From the NCBI GenBank assembly GCA_038748775.1, contig JBCDIT010000018.1, positions 5,383 to 69,382 on the forward strand: a stretch of DNA of 64,000 nt. Reading direction: 5' to 3'. Positions 39,843 to 49,439 of the stretch are shown here, piece after piece. The stretch is from DAIQNV01 sp038748775. Lineage in GTDB: Bacteria; Planctomycetota; Phycisphaerae; Phycisphaerales; UBA1924. Made by a program: the position numbers and the translations under genes. The notes under the pieces were generated by a model. That model ran no database searches and was not told the DNA's origin. It saw only the letters and a program-made list of their open reading frames with translations. The first letter of the stretch is position 1; each line of letters starts with the position of its first letter.

Positions 39843-40201
39843 GCTTGGTCTCAGCGCAGAAACAGCCCTGGGGACGACGGCCCCTGACGGCGAAATCTGT
39901 TGTGGCTTGAAGGCGGTGGGTGCCTAAACGACAAGCACCACTGCCTTCAGGGCAGTGGTGCTCAGGTGGTTCACCCGGTTTACGAGGTCAGGAGATCAAC
40001 AACTCTCCCGGACGCCGCGGCCACTGCCCATGCTTCGCATGGAACACATCATCTGGCAGCAACACATCATCGCGGTCGTCATGAACAAAGCGTACCTGCC
40101 GACGACCCGCCGTCAAGACTCACGGTGAGATTTGTTGGATGCGTCCACAAGAAGACCGTCCGAGGTTACGTCACCCCGCGAGGGTGTTTGAGGCAACAAA
40201 C
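39843..40201. other. Gap upstream of the methionine operon
   Basis: This 359-bp stretch holds a 12-bp perfect hairpin (listed separately), a smaller GGGG/CCCC hairpin at 39870-39884 and a CCATG-CTTCG-CATGG hairpin near 40028. A short minus-strand frame ends L-L-I-S before the main hairpin. No SAM riboswitch core was recognised. It must hold the operon promoter, but none could be assigned. Confidence 0.4.
39934..39962. repeat. Long perfect hairpin, possible mobile-element end
   Basis: AGCACCACTGCC and its exact complement flank the loop TTCAG. No T-run follows on either strand. The shape resembles subterminal hairpins of IS200/IS605-type elements, but no transposase was recognised, so this is only a suggestion. 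Confidence 0.4.
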
Positions 40202-40516
40202 TCAGGGGCATCCGAAAACGAAGCTTCGGATGAACACGTCTATGTCCGAGAGGTCGAAGATCCCCGCTGGGGCGGCGATGTCCGCGATCGGGTCCTGAGC
40301 GACGAACCCAACGATGAACGCATCGATATCGCTGAGGTCGAGCCACCCAAACGGCTCGGCGAGATCGGACGGGTTGCAATCCCTCGGGGCCTCGATGTCG
40401 CCGTCGACCTCGCCGGTATCCGCAGTGGTATCGGGCACTGTCATTTCACCATCGATCGGATCGGCAAGACACAGACCGGTGGCGTGAACGAGTACGACGG
40501 CGCAAACAAGCCTCAT
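40202..40516 (-). CDS. Free-standing dockerin-like mini-protein
   Basis: The 104-residue product consists of a signal peptide (ending C-L-A at about residue 18), an acidic linker of about 27 residues (PDTTADTGEVDGDIEAP) and the two-repeat tag from C-N-P-S-D-L to G-C-P. There is no separate functional domain. A good AAGGAG lies before the ATG, which argues for real expression. It could be an adaptor or competitor for whatever binds the tag, or the reduced remains of a larger gene. Confidence 0.75.
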   Translation of the reverse strand: MRLVCAVVLVHATGLCLADPIDGEMTVPDTTADTGEVDGDIEAPRDCNPSDLAEPFGWLDLSDIDAFIVGFVAQDPIADIAAPAGIFDLSDIDVFIRSFVFGCP

Positions 40517-40637
40517 GCTGATCTCCTTGTCAATCGAGCTTCATCAGAACAGATAAAGCGCCGTACCGCTCGATCACGCCAAGGTGGCACCTGGTCGCGA
40601 AAAAACTTTGGATCCGCGTTGCGCTGGAGAACCCTGC

Positions 40638-41888
40638 TTACTCGGAACACCCAGCCTGAAAGGCCCCAATGAACGCATCGATGTCACCAAGGTCAAGAAC
40701 GCCAAACGGAGCAGCGGTATCCGCGACATTGCACGCGCCGACGCCCGGGACATCTCGCACGAGCAAGATCGCCTCTATCGACTCATCGACCAGCCCGAAC
40801 CCTCCGACGGACAACGAATAGGTGTCGTTATCGATCAGCGCGACCGGGTTGATGGTCAGCGTGTCAGTATTCGCCCCGGTGATGCGCCCGTCGTCGACGA
40901 CCGGCTCGCCGTTCTTAAGCCACTGAAAGGTGTCGACGAGCGGGCTCACCTCAACGGTGAACGACGCCGACTGGCCTTCGTCGGTGAAGACGCTCTGCGG
41001 GATCGACAAGACGAGGTCGTCCGACGGCACGTCGCCCGACGTCTCGAGATCGATCTCGCGGATCTTGCCCTGGGCGTCGCTCAGCAGTTGCGTCGTTTGC
41101 TGGGTCGTCGTGTCGTACACCCGAAGGTCGGATACGAAGAACGTCGTCTCGAGGGCGTAACCAACGTACTTGCCAAATGCGTCGATCGCCGTGATCTCGC
41201 GCGCGCCCTCGTTGAGCGTCGCGACCAGAACGGGCGTACCGGTAAAGCCGGCCAGGCGATAGATCCACTGTGTTCCCGAGAACGCCTCGGCCCAGAACGT
41301 GTCGCCAGAAACCGGATCGATCCCGGTGGCCGTGATGGCGGCGCTGGCGTTTACCGGCGCGAGGAAGCCGTTGAAGTCTCCGAAAATGTCAAGGCGGGTC
41401 GCGTAGATCTCGACGTCCTGAGCGACATCGAGGTCGTACGAATGCAGACCGTTGCGGAACGGGTTGGGCGCGGGCGCGTTCACCGTCGCTCCAGGAACAG
41501 CAAGCGCGCTGTACACGCCTCCGTCACCTCCCCAGGTGTACGTGTTGGTCCCCGGGTTGAAAGCGAGCCCCACCGCGTTCGCGGCCGCCCCGGACCCGAC
41601 GAACGAGAAGATCTGGGTCCGCGTCGGCGTCGAGGGTGTGAAGTCGACCTCGTCGATGGTGAATACGAGCGAGGCGTCGAACATGATCTGAAGCTCGCCA
41701 CCGGCGCGGTCGTACCACATCCCGTCGGCGTCGCTCGGTAAAACGAGCGTCTTGCTCGATCCGTCGAGCTCAACCCGGACAACCCTTGGGGTCGCGGCGA
41801 ACTCGTCGAAGCTGGCGAACACAGCGTCAAGCGTCTGGGCACAGGCAGCAGGGGCAACGACAGCGACGGCGAGGCCGGATCGAATCAT
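40638..41888 (-). CDS. Exported protein with Ig-like domain and single dockerin repeat
   Basis: The 416-residue product has a signal peptide ending A-C-A-Q, a beta-propeller-like body (GMWYDRAGGELQIMFDASLV; GVYSALAVPGATV) and an Ig-like domain near the end (ASFTVEVSPLVDTFQWLKNG, then DTLTINPVALIDNDTYSLSV). The tag is reduced to one repeat: C-N-V-A-D-T-A-A-P-F-G-V-L-D-L-G-D-I-D-A-F-I, ending Q-A-G-C-S-E. GAGGAG precedes the ATG at 41888. The function is unknown. Confidence 0.8.
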   Translation of the reverse strand: MIRSGLAVAVVAPAACAQTLDAVFASFDEFAATPRVVRVELDGSSKTLVLPSDADGMWYDRAGGELQIMFDASLVFTIDEVDFTPSTPTRTQIFSFVGSGAAANAVGLAFNPGTNTYTWGGDGGVYSALAVPGATVNAPAPNPFRNGLHSYDLDVAQDVEIYATRLDIFGDFNGFLAPVNASAAITATGIDPVSGDTFWAEAFSGTQWIYRLAGFTGTPVLVATLNEGAREITAIDAFGKYVGYALETTFFVSDLRVYDTTTQQTTQLLSDAQGKIREIDLETSGDVPSDDLVLSIPQSVFTDEGQSASFTVEVSPLVDTFQWLKNGEPVVDDGRITGANTDTLTINPVALIDNDTYSLSVGGFGLVDESIEAILLVRDVPGVGACNVADTAAPFGVLDLGDIDAFIGAFQAGCSE

Positions 41889-42175
41889 GGTGGGGTCTCC
41901 TCGAAGGCGAACACCCAGCGTATCGAATCCGATCGGCGTCACCTAGACGAAACGTGCCGTTTGTCGAAGCGGCTCATTAAGAACCGGGTGTCGGTACAGC
42001 TTTGTCGTCGATCACGATCACAGCCTCGGATATGTCCGGCAAGGTCACAGCGCGCTCCGCTCTCGAACAAATTCGAGATAGCCCTCGACCTCGTCCTTGA
42101 TCGGCCGGCCCCGATAAGCGCCGCCTCACCTGCAGGCGCAGGTGGCATCGACGACATCATCCCCATCAACCCGCG

Positions 42176-43231
42176 CTAGGGACAGCCCGCCAGGAAATCG
42201 GCGATGAACGCGTCAACATCGCTCAGATCGATAAAGCCGAACGGGAACGCGATATCGGCCGACGGGTCGCCGGCCAGGAAGGCCGTGATAAAGGCGTTGA
42301 CATCGCTGAGGTCGAGGAAGCCCGAAGGCGGGGCGAGATCGGCCGCGTTGCAGGGGTCGGAGGGGCCGACAATCTCGCCCGGGCCGACGATGGTGTTGGT
42401 GAAGTCGCTGAACGAAGCGAACGACGACCATTGGCTTGTGACCCAGTAGTACGTCGTGCCCTCGAACAGCACCTGATCGAACGATGACGTCCCCCTCGGG
42501 GTGTTGAACGGGCTGAACCCGTTGCCGAGCCCATAGTCGTGGAGATTCACGAGAGGCTGGGTGTCATCGAAGCTGTCGATGTAGAGGCAACTCCAGTGTT
42601 CGCCACCGCTCAGCAGCACGCTCTCGAACGCGTACACGCCCGACTCTGTGACGGTGAACTCGAGAACGTGATAGTCGACCGGGCCGAGGCCGGAGACACC
42701 TTCGATGAAGAACGGCCGGCTCCAACTGTTGCCCTGCTGCGTGTTGCCGGTGTAGGTCGTGGTGACATCCGACCCCGTCTCTTCGAGCAGGTGGTATGTC
42801 ACGTTGCGAAGCCCGGCGACCCAAGGGGCGCCGTTGCCCGAGTCGAACTCGATCGACCACGCACCGTCCGGCGAAGCCCCGGCACCGAAGCCAGCGAACC
42901 CGTCGGCAATGGGATAGTCGGCGATGGTGAAATCCCCGAACCAAGGCGAGGGGGTCGTCGCGGTCGAGCCGTCGGGCGCGGTCACGGTGACGCCAAAGTC
43001 GAGCGACCAAGGAGCAATGCCGTCTGACTGATCCGCGACCGGGGCGGTCCAGAGCCCGGTGATCGCGAACCCTTGGATCGAACCCGAACCGAGCGTCACC
43101 TGGAAGGCGTCCGAGGCGCCCGCGGAGGGGACGTCAACGTTCGGCGCCTGGATAGACGCGACGATCTTCAGGCCGGCCGAGGCGGGCGCACCGGTGATCA
43201 CGGCGAGCGAAACGAAAGCGCGAGCGAGCAT
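42176..43231 (-). CDS. Dockerin-tagged exported protein
   Basis: The 351-residue product has a signal peptide (MLARAFVSLAVITGAPASA) and a beta-rich body with aromatic repeats (TYHLLEETGSDVTTTYTGNT; FESVLLSGGEHWSCLYIDSF) that recalls bacterial pre-peptidase or carbohydrate-binding beta-sandwiches. No exact family is recognised. The tag has two full repeats and ends L-A-G-C-P. AAGGGAGA lies before the ATG at 43231, which is preferred over one 14 codons upstream. It is the first of a run of tagged genes on this strand. Confidence 0.82.
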   Translation of the reverse strand: MLARAFVSLAVITGAPASAGLKIVASIQAPNVDVPSAGASDAFQVTLGSGSIQGFAITGLWTAPVADQSDGIAPWSLDFGVTVTAPDGSTATTPSPWFGDFTIADYPIADGFAGFGAGASPDGAWSIEFDSGNGAPWVAGLRNVTYHLLEETGSDVTTTYTGNTQQGNSWSRPFFIEGVSGLGPVDYHVLEFTVTESGVYAFESVLLSGGEHWSCLYIDSFDDTQPLVNLHDYGLGNGFSPFNTPRGTSSFDQVLFEGTTYYWVTSQWSSFASFSDFTNTIVGPGEIVGPSDPCNAADLAPPSGFLDLSDVNAFITAFLAGDPSADIAFPFGFIDLSDVDAFIADFLAGCP

Positions 43232-43294
43232 GGCGTTCTCCCTTTGATCCGAACGCCGAGCGTACCGGTTCAAGGCAGAGGCGCCAAGACGAAC

Positions 43295-44413
43295 CTAGTC
43301 GCAGCCGGCGAGGAAGCCGACGATGAACGCGTCAACATCGTCGAGATCGATGACGCCAACCGGCGCCGCGAGATCGGCGAGCTCGTCCCCGGCGATGAAC
43401 GCGCCGATGAACGCGTCGGCATCGGTCAGATCGATGATCCCGGAGGGTGGCGCCAGGTCGGCGGCGCCGCACGAGGCGGGCGAGATGAAGACGAGCCCGT
43501 CCGCGGTCGCGGCCCACATCCGCTCGCCAGAGTCGTCGATGGAAAGCTGCCCGCCATCGAATATGTTCAGCCCGGTGGCGAACGTGACACGTACGCCGTT
43601 CCTCAGAACATACTGGATCTCGCCGGCAACGCCCTCGAGGACGTACGCCCGAACGCCCAGCGCACCGCGACTCGAAAATGCAACATCCCAGAAACGCGCC
43701 GCGCCGCTGCCAGAGGTCGCCGTCGGTGGCACGACCTGTTCGAGTTGGCCGACACCCGGAGCCAGGCGGTACACCGCCGACCGGTCCAGCCCGGTGTCGC
43801 ACTCGACGAGCACGACGTCCCCATCGAACTCTCCATTATCGTCCCACTCGACGCCGGTGGTGCGGAGGCCGGCGCCGTCGTTGATGTCGTCGAACAACGA
43901 AACTGGCTCAAATCCAGGCGGTGAGAACGCGAGTGGGGCGGGCCCAAACGTATCGGCAAAGTAGTACGCCCCCGGCGGAAACCCGCCGCCACCGACAACT
44001 TCGGCCTGAACGAACGAACCAACGAACTCATCGGTACCCACCGGCGCCAAGGTCTCATCGAGCAGATGGACGACCGAACCGATCGTGCTCACAACGGTCA
44101 CGAATAAGTTGTGATCGAACGCGCCGGTCCGGTCAAAGCGGACCGAACTCACACGGCCACCAACGCTCGCATCGACGCGACCGATCTCTTCGAACGACGC
44201 CGGATCGGACATCCGATAGACCACCACCTGCCCACCCTCGACGCGGGCACCGATGACCCCGGCGCCGAAGGCTTCGTTGCGGACCGCGTCGATCACGAGG
44301 CCGTCGGGAGCGGTCCATTGTTCAACACTGAAACCGACATCCGGCGTGATCTGCCCAGCCACCGGGAGGCACGCAAAGGAAAGGCACAGTGATATCACGG
44401 ATCGGTTCGCCAC
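43295..44413 (-). CDS. Dockerin-tagged exported beta-propeller-like protein
   Basis: The product has 372 residues from a GTG start chosen because a signal peptide (V-A-N-R-S-V-I-S-L-C-L-S-F-A-C-L) begins there; a TTG 13 codons upstream is possible. The body is rich in short strands (VSSVRFDRTGAFDHNLFVTV; GGQLSIDDSGERMWAATADG) typical of a YVTN/NHL-like propeller. The tag from Cys315 has two repeats (D-L-T-D-A-D-A-F-I, then D-L-D-D-V-D-A-F-I) and ends L-A-G-C-D instead of G-C-P. Confidence 0.75.
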   Translation of the reverse strand: MANRSVISLCLSFACLPVAGQITPDVGFSVEQWTAPDGLVIDAVRNEAFGAGVIGARVEGGQVVVYRMSDPASFEEIGRVDASVGGRVSSVRFDRTGAFDHNLFVTVVSTIGSVVHLLDETLAPVGTDEFVGSFVQAEVVGGGGFPPGAYYFADTFGPAPLAFSPPGFEPVSLFDDINDGAGLRTTGVEWDDNGEFDGDVVLVECDTGLDRSAVYRLAPGVGQLEQVVPPTATSGSGAARFWDVAFSSRGALGVRAYVLEGVAGEIQYVLRNGVRVTFATGLNIFDGGQLSIDDSGERMWAATADGLVFISPASCGAADLAPPSGIIDLTDADAFIGAFIAGDELADLAAPVGVIDLDDVDAFIVGFLAGCD

Positions 44414-44506
44414 TCGGGGATCGAGGGTATCCGTGGCACGCGATCGCGCCAAGATGAACCTGCGTCAAGATGGGCAAGAGAAGCCGAAACCGCCGGCAAA
44501 CACCGC

Positions 44507-45796
44507 TCAGGGACACCCAGCGAGAAACGACCCGATGAATGCATCGACGTCGCTCAAGTCGATGAAGCCGAACGGGAACGCGATGTCGGCCGCCGCATCG
44601 CCCGCGAGGAAGGCGGCGATGAAGACATCCACGTCTTCGAGGTCGAGAAACCCGAAGGGCACACCCAGGTCGGCGGCGTTGCAGGGCTGGTCTGTCCCGA
44701 GCCATATCTCAAGGTCCTCGGGCGTGATGCCCTGCGTCGGGGTCGGCAGCCCGATCTGGACGAGCGTCCCCACCGTTTGTGTGTTATCGATCGCGAAGAC
44801 GTTGACGCCCATCGATTCATCGATTGCGAAGAGCAAACCGCCGGCCGAGTCCATCTCGCGCAAATCGCCTCGCGTTCCGATGACCACGCTCGCCCCGGTC
44901 GCGGTCGCGACGCCGGTCTGCGGATCGACGCTGAACGCCTGGATGCTCGAATCACCGCCGTGCCCTGCGTAGAGCAGCGTGTCGCTGACAAAGGCGAAGT
45001 TCTTGGGGCTGTCACCGGGGCTGGTGAACGTCCCCGGTGGGATGATCGAAAGCGTTCCGTCGTTCTGGTTGATCGCAAATCCGCTGATCGCATTCCCACC
45101 GGCGCTGATTCCACCGGCCGCGTAAAGGAACGTGCCACTCGGGTTCACCGCGAGCTGTGTCCCAAAGACCGGGATGTTGAGAGTCTGGACAAGCGTCGCC
45201 CCGGTGCCCCCGGCGTCCGAGATATCGAACACACGAACGATGTTCGAGAGCGAGTCGTTGCAGTACATCCACCGCCCGTTGGGGTGCAGCTCCATGTCAG
45301 TAAAGAAATCACCAGCCGCGGGAGCATCGGCAAGGGTCAGGCTCTGCCCATCCCAGTTGTAGAGGCGGAGCAGGTTGCCCGGGCCGAAGTCGGTGCGGGC
45401 GACGGCGAGCAGGTCGTCGCTCACCCACTGGATATCGAGGCCCTGCTGGTCGTTGGTCAGCTCTTCGACAACATCGAGCGTGCCATCGGCCGCGATGGAA
45501 TAGATGATGACCGACTCGACCGCGTCGCCCGACGCGTGGACCGTCGCGGCGAACGCGCCGTTGGGCGAAAGGGAGACACGGAACGTGTTGCACCCGGGGC
45601 AGGGCTGATCGAACGACGTCCGCGAACCGGTGATCTCTCGATCGATGAATGTCAGCGACCCATCGGAGTCAAGCCGGAAGCTCGTGAGCGACCCTTCGAA
45701 GTTCCCCTCGTTCGCAACGAGGACCAACGGTTCGATCGATTGGGCAAAGCAGACCGCCGATCCGGCGGCGACAGCACAGAGAGCAGCGAGACGCAT
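44507..45796 (-). CDS. Dockerin-tagged lactonase-type beta-propeller
   Basis: The 429-residue product has a signal peptide ending C-F-A-Q at about residue 19. Seven-bladed propeller repeats follow, as in the 6-phosphogluconolactonase/YVTN group (FRVSLSPNGAFAATVHASGD; FFTDMELHPNGRWMYCNDSL; QLAVNPSGTFLYAAGG). Such proteins bind or hydrolyse lactones or act as surface scaffolds; the exact role is unknown. The tag has two repeats (L-D-L-E-D-V-D-V-F-I; I-D-L-S-D-V-D-A-F-I) and ends A-G-C-P. AAGGGG lies before the ATG. Confidence 0.85.
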   Translation of the reverse strand: MRLAALCAVAAGSAVCFAQSIEPLVLVANEGNFEGSLTSFRLDSDGSLTFIDREITGSRTSFDQPCPGCNTFRVSLSPNGAFAATVHASGDAVESVIIYSIAADGTLDVVEELTNDQQGLDIQWVSDDLLAVARTDFGPGNLLRLYNWDGQSLTLADAPAAGDFFTDMELHPNGRWMYCNDSLSNIVRVFDISDAGGTGATLVQTLNIPVFGTQLAVNPSGTFLYAAGGISAGGNAISGFAINQNDGTLSIIPPGTFTSPGDSPKNFAFVSDTLLYAGHGGDSSIQAFSVDPQTGVATATGASVVIGTRGDLREMDSAGGLLFAIDESMGVNVFAIDNTQTVGTLVQIGLPTPTQGITPEDLEIWLGTDQPCNAADLGVPFGFLDLEDVDVFIAAFLAGDAAADIAFPFGFIDLSDVDAFIGSFLAGCP

Positions 45797-46255
45797 CCGT
45801 AACCCCTTCTTCTCCTACCGGGCCGACCCCCTGCCGACCCCCGGAAACCAATGAAATGGTTGCCCCGTCAAGGGCGACTGCATCGTCGCAGGTCTTGGGG
45901 CCCTGTGCAAGGGCACGGTTCGGAATCCGAGCCCCCAACGGAGCCACGTCACCCATCGAGGGTTAAGCGTGAATTGATCTTATTCACCGGGTAATCCAGC
46001 GCCTCTGGGCGATGAGGACCTGCCGGCCCCCGCGCTCAAGGATCGCCCTCTCGGAGCCGGCCACGATGACTCGCATTCGATGTCGATCGGCGCGTCGTCA
46101 ATTCAAATCACTATTCACTTCGTCTATAGATCGAGGGTAACAACCTCGTATTTGCCTATGGACGTGATAGACGGCCCGATCGCCCATTGAGGCTTGTGCG
46201 CGTCGCGTCTACGGTCCGATACACAGCGACCAAACCCCCCGTACGGAGCTCAGAA
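45797..46255. other. Divergent intergenic region upstream of katG
   Basis: This 459-bp stretch separates a minus-strand gene from katG. It includes an AT-rich part around 46100-46160 with repeated TATAG/CTATGG-like words. No OxyR-type or Fur-type site could be assigned with confidence, and no coding signal was found. Confidence 0.35.
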
Positions 46256-48475
46256 ATGACCACCTCGACCTCATCCAATGGATCCGGCAACGGAGCCAGC
46301 GCCTGCCCGGTCGTCGGCATGGGCAAGATGGCCGTTGCCGATCGCCGCACGACCCGCGACTGGTGGCCCAACCAGCTCGACATGGGCGTCCTCCGCCAGC
46401 ACTCGCCGGTCAGCGACCCGATGGACCCGGGTTTCGACTACGCCGAGGCGTTCCAAGCGCTCGACCTCGAAGCGGTCAAACAAGACCTGTTCGCGATGAT
46501 GACCGACTCGAAGGACTGGTGGCCCGCCGACTATGGCCACTACGGGCCCTTCCTCATCCGCATGGCCTGGCACGCCGCCGGCACGTACCGCATCGCCGAC
46601 GGTCGCGGCGGTGCCGGGGCGGGCATGCTCCGCTTTGCCCCGCTCAACAGTTGGCCCGACAACGCCAACCTCGACAAGGCCCGACGCCTGCTCTGGCCCG
46701 TGAAGCAGAAGTACGGCGCCAAGCTGAGCTGGGCCGACCTCATGATCCTCGCCGGCAACTGCGCCATCGAGTCGATGGGCCTCAAGCCCTTCGGGTTCGC
46801 CGGGGGCCGCGAAGACCGCTGGGAACCCGACGAAATCTACTGGGGCCCAGAGACCGAGTGGCTCGGTGACAACCGCTACACCGGCGAACGCCTTCTCGAG
46901 ACCCCGCTCGGCGCCGTGCAGATGGGGCTGATCTACGTGAACCCCGAGGGCCCGAACGGGAACCCCGACCCCGCCGCGTCGGCGATCGACATCCGCGAGA
47001 CCTTCGCCCGCATGGCGATGAACGACGAAGAGACCGTCGCGCTCATCGCTGGCGGTCACACGTTCGGCAAGGCCCACTCGGCCGCGATGGCCCCGGAGTA
47101 CGTCGGCGCCGAGCCCGAGGGCGCCGGCATCGAAGAGCAAGGCTTCGGCTGGAAGAACAGCTACGGCACCGGCAAGGGCGGGGACGCCATCACCAGCGAC
47201 CTCGAGGGCGCGTGGACCCAGACCCCGATCCAGTGGGACATGACCTACTTCGACAACCTCTTCAAGTACGAATGGAAGCAGGTCAAGAGCCCGGGCGGCG
47301 CGACCCAGTGGATCCCCACCGATGAGTCGGCCTCGACGCTCGTGCCCGATGCGCACGACCCGGCCAAGACGCACGCCCCGATCATGTTCACCACCGACCT
47401 CGCGCTCCGCGTCGACCCCGCCTACGAGAAGATCTCGCGCCGCTTCCACGAGAACCCCGACCAGTTCGCCGACGCGTTCGCCCGCGCGTGGTACAAGCTC
47501 ACCCACCGCGACATGGGCCCCCACGCCCGCCTGCTCGGCGCCGACGTGCCCGAGGCCCAACTCTGGCAAGACCCGGTGCCGGCGGTCGACCACGATCTGA
47601 TCGATGACGCCGACGTCGCCGCTTTGAAGACCAAACTACTCGCGAGCGGCCTGCCGATCTCGCGATTGGTGTCCACCGCGTGGGCCGCCGCGTCGTCGTT
47701 CCGAGGCACCGACAAGCGAGGCGGCGCCAACGGCGGACGCGTCCGCCTCGACCCTCAACGGAACTGGGAGGTCAACGACCCCGAGCAGTTGGCCAAGGCT
47801 ATCGCGCTCCTTGAGAAGGTTCAAACCGAGTTTAACGCGTCGCTGAGCGGCTCGAAGAAAGTGTCGTTCGCCGATGTCGTGGTATTGGGTGGCTGCGCCG
47901 CGATCGAAGAAGCGGCCAAGAAGGCCGGCGTGAGCGTCACCGTCCCGTTCACCCCGGGCCGCACCGACGCGACGCAGGATGCGACCGACGTCGAGTCGTT
48001 CGGCATCCTCGAACCGACCGCCGATGGCTTCCGCAACTTCCTCAACCCGGCGCACAAGCGTCCGGCAGAAGAGTTGCTGCTCGATCGCGCGAACCTGCTC
48101 GACCTGAACGCCCCGGAGATGACGGTGCTCATCGGCGGGCTCCGCGTGCTGAATACCAACACCGGCGGCTCGAACCTGGGCGTCTTCACCGACAACCCCG
48201 AGTCGCTGAGCAACGATTTCTTCGTACACCTGCTCGACATGGGCCTGCAATGGCGCGTCTCACCGAGGTGCGAGCACTTCTATGAGGGCGTGAGCGGCGA
48301 CAACGGCGCCGTCCGCTGGATGGGCTCTTCGGTCGACCTCGTCTTCGGCTCCAACTCGCAGCTTCGGGCCCTGGCCGAGGTGTACGCGTGCGACGACGCG
48401 AAGGAGAAGTTCGTCAACGATTTCGTCGCGGCGTGGGCCAAGGTGATGGATGCGGATCGGTTCGATCTCGCCTGA
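46256..48475 (+). CDS. katG: Catalase-peroxidase
   Basis: KatG destroys hydrogen peroxide by catalase and peroxidase reactions. The 739-residue product has the distal Arg102-Trp105-His106 (RMAWHAAGTYR), Tyr227 (LIYVNPEGPNG) and Met253 (ARMAMNDEE) of the Met-Tyr-Trp adduct, and the proximal His268 (IAGGHTFGKAH). The C-terminal half is the usual haem-free duplicate. GGAG lies before the ATG at 46256. There is no signal peptide. A terminator follows 25 bp after the stop. Confidence 0.97.
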   Translation: MTTSTSSNGSGNGASACPVVGMGKMAVADRRTTRDWWPNQLDMGVLRQHSPVSDPMDPGFDYAEAFQALDLEAVKQDLFAMMTDSKDWWPADYGHYGPFLIRMAWHAAGTYRIADGRGGAGAGMLRFAPLNSWPDNANLDKARRLLWPVKQKYGAKLSWADLMILAGNCAIESMGLKPFGFAGGREDRWEPDEIYWGPETEWLGDNRYTGERLLETPLGAVQMGLIYVNPEGPNGNPDPAASAIDIRETFARMAMNDEETVALIAGGHTFGKAHSAAMAPEYVGAEPEGAGIEEQGFGWKNSYGTGKGGDAITSDLEGAWTQTPIQWDMTYFDNLFKYEWKQVKSPGGATQWIPTDESASTLVPDAHDPAKTHAPIMFTTDLALRVDPAYEKISRRFHENPDQFADAFARAWYKLTHRDMGPHARLLGADVPEAQLWQDPVPAVDHDLIDDADVAALKTKLLASGLPISRLVSTAWAAASSFRGTDKRGGANGGRVRLDPQRNWEVNDPEQLAKAIALLEKVQTEFNASLSGSKKVSFADVVVLGGCAAIEEAAKKAGVSVTVPFTPGRTDATQDATDVESFGILEPTADGFRNFLNPAHKRPAEELLLDRANLLDLNAPEMTVLIGGLRVLNTNTGGSNLGVFTDNPESLSNDFFVHLLDMGLQWRVSPRCEHFYEGVSGDNGAVRWMGSSVDLVFGSNSQLRALAEVYACDDAKEKFVNDFVAAWAKVMDADRFDLA

Positions 48476-48499
48476 CGTCGCAGCAAAGCTCCCGCAACC

Positions 48500-48544
48500 A
48501 ACAAGGCCGTCACCCTCTGTCTCGCAGAGGCTGACGGCCTTGTT
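48500..48544. terminator. Bidirectional rho-independent terminator
   Basis: AACAAGGCCGTCA (48500-48512) pairs with TGACGGCCTTGTT (48532-48544); an inner CCTCTG/CAGAGG stem extends it. It lies between the convergent katG and a dockerin gene, with short T-runs on both strands. Confidence 0.85.
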
Positions 48545-48585
48545 TCATTGAGCGAGCGACAACTCCGCGAAAGCCCGCTTCTCGC

Positions 48586-49311
48586 TCAGGGACACCCGCT
48601 CAGGTACGTCGTAATGAAGCGGTTCACGCAGCTCAGATCAATAACGCCAAACGGAGGAGCAAGATCCGCAGCAAGGTCGCCCGAAAGGAAGGCGGCGATA
48701 AACGCGTCGACGTCATCGAGGTCGAGCACGCCGAACGGCGCCGTGAGGTCGGCAGCGCAGAACTCGACCGGGATGAGGTAGACCCGACCGAAGAACTCGT
48801 TCTCAGTACCGCCAACCGTCTCGATGATCTCGACCCGATCGAACGGCGCCGGACACGTCACGCCGATGAACGCCGCTTCGTCGTTGGGCCTGGTGATCTC
48901 CGCCGAGTCGAGCAGCGTCTCCCCGTCGTACAAGTCCACACGGAACGTCGAGTCAACGAACGGGGCGTTGACGTTGTCGTCCAACTCCGGCTCGACAAAC
49001 TCGATACCGAAGCCCGTCAGCGGCTCGGCGAAGTCGAACCTCAGGTTCTCCGGACCGCTGACCGCGAGTTCAAGACCCGTCAAACGCGGCGTCCACTCAT
49101 CGAACACAAGCCCGTTCGTACCCGCGAGGCCGGTGACGGTGAAGCGCTCGAACGCGATCGACGTCGCCCCCGTCGCCGACGCGGTCGGCCAAATCGTCGC
49201 CGCGGTGCTCGGACCGAGAAACGCGTTGCGGCTATCGAACAGCCCCATCTGGGCCAAGGCCGTGGATGCAGAGATCGCGAGAAGCGCTACGGCGTACATG
49301 GCCTTCGACAT
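48586..49311 (-). CDS. Dockerin-tagged exported protein with altered second repeat
   Basis: The 241-residue product has a signal peptide (MSKAMYAVALLAISASTALAQ) and a beta-sandwich-like body (FERFTVTGLAGTNGLVFDEW; FRVDLYDGETLLDSAEI). The first repeat of the tag is normal (L-D-L-D-D-V-D-A-F-I). The second is I-D-L-S-C-V-N-R-F-I, where Cys replaces the conserved Asp and Asn-Arg replaces Asp-Ala. It ends S-G-C-P, so the tag has three cysteines. AAGGAG lies before the ATG. Confidence 0.8.
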   Translation of the reverse strand: MSKAMYAVALLAISASTALAQMGLFDSRNAFLGPSTAATIWPTASATGATSIAFERFTVTGLAGTNGLVFDEWTPRLTGLELAVSGPENLRFDFAEPLTGFGIEFVEPELDDNVNAPFVDSTFRVDLYDGETLLDSAEITRPNDEAAFIGVTCPAPFDRVEIIETVGGTENEFFGRVYLIPVEFCAADLTAPFGVLDLDDVDAFIAAFLSGDLAADLAPPFGVIDLSCVNRFITTYLSGCP

Positions 49312-49439
49312 TCGGTGGCTCCTTGCACGGAGCGTACAAGGTCCGACCACGAATCCAAAGGTTGTTTTCCGACACCGACCCCGATCGGGCAAGGCGAGAG
49401 GCTTCTCTTTCGGCGGAGCGGAAGGTGCCCGATCAGGCC

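Noticed and set aside
39843..39960. SAM riboswitch in the methionine operon leader
   Set aside because: The operon context invites it, but the conserved cores of SAM-I and SAM-II could not be found by eye; only hairpins were seen.
41889..42175. Short open frames on both strands between two tagged genes
   Set aside because: There is no ribosome site, no recognisable family and no coding-like composition. A 7-bp hairpin at 42127-42144 lacks a T-run and is not called a terminator.
46271..47593. Long open frame antisense to katG
   Set aside because: It is a shadow of katG with low-complexity Gly/Val/Glu composition and no recognisable domain.
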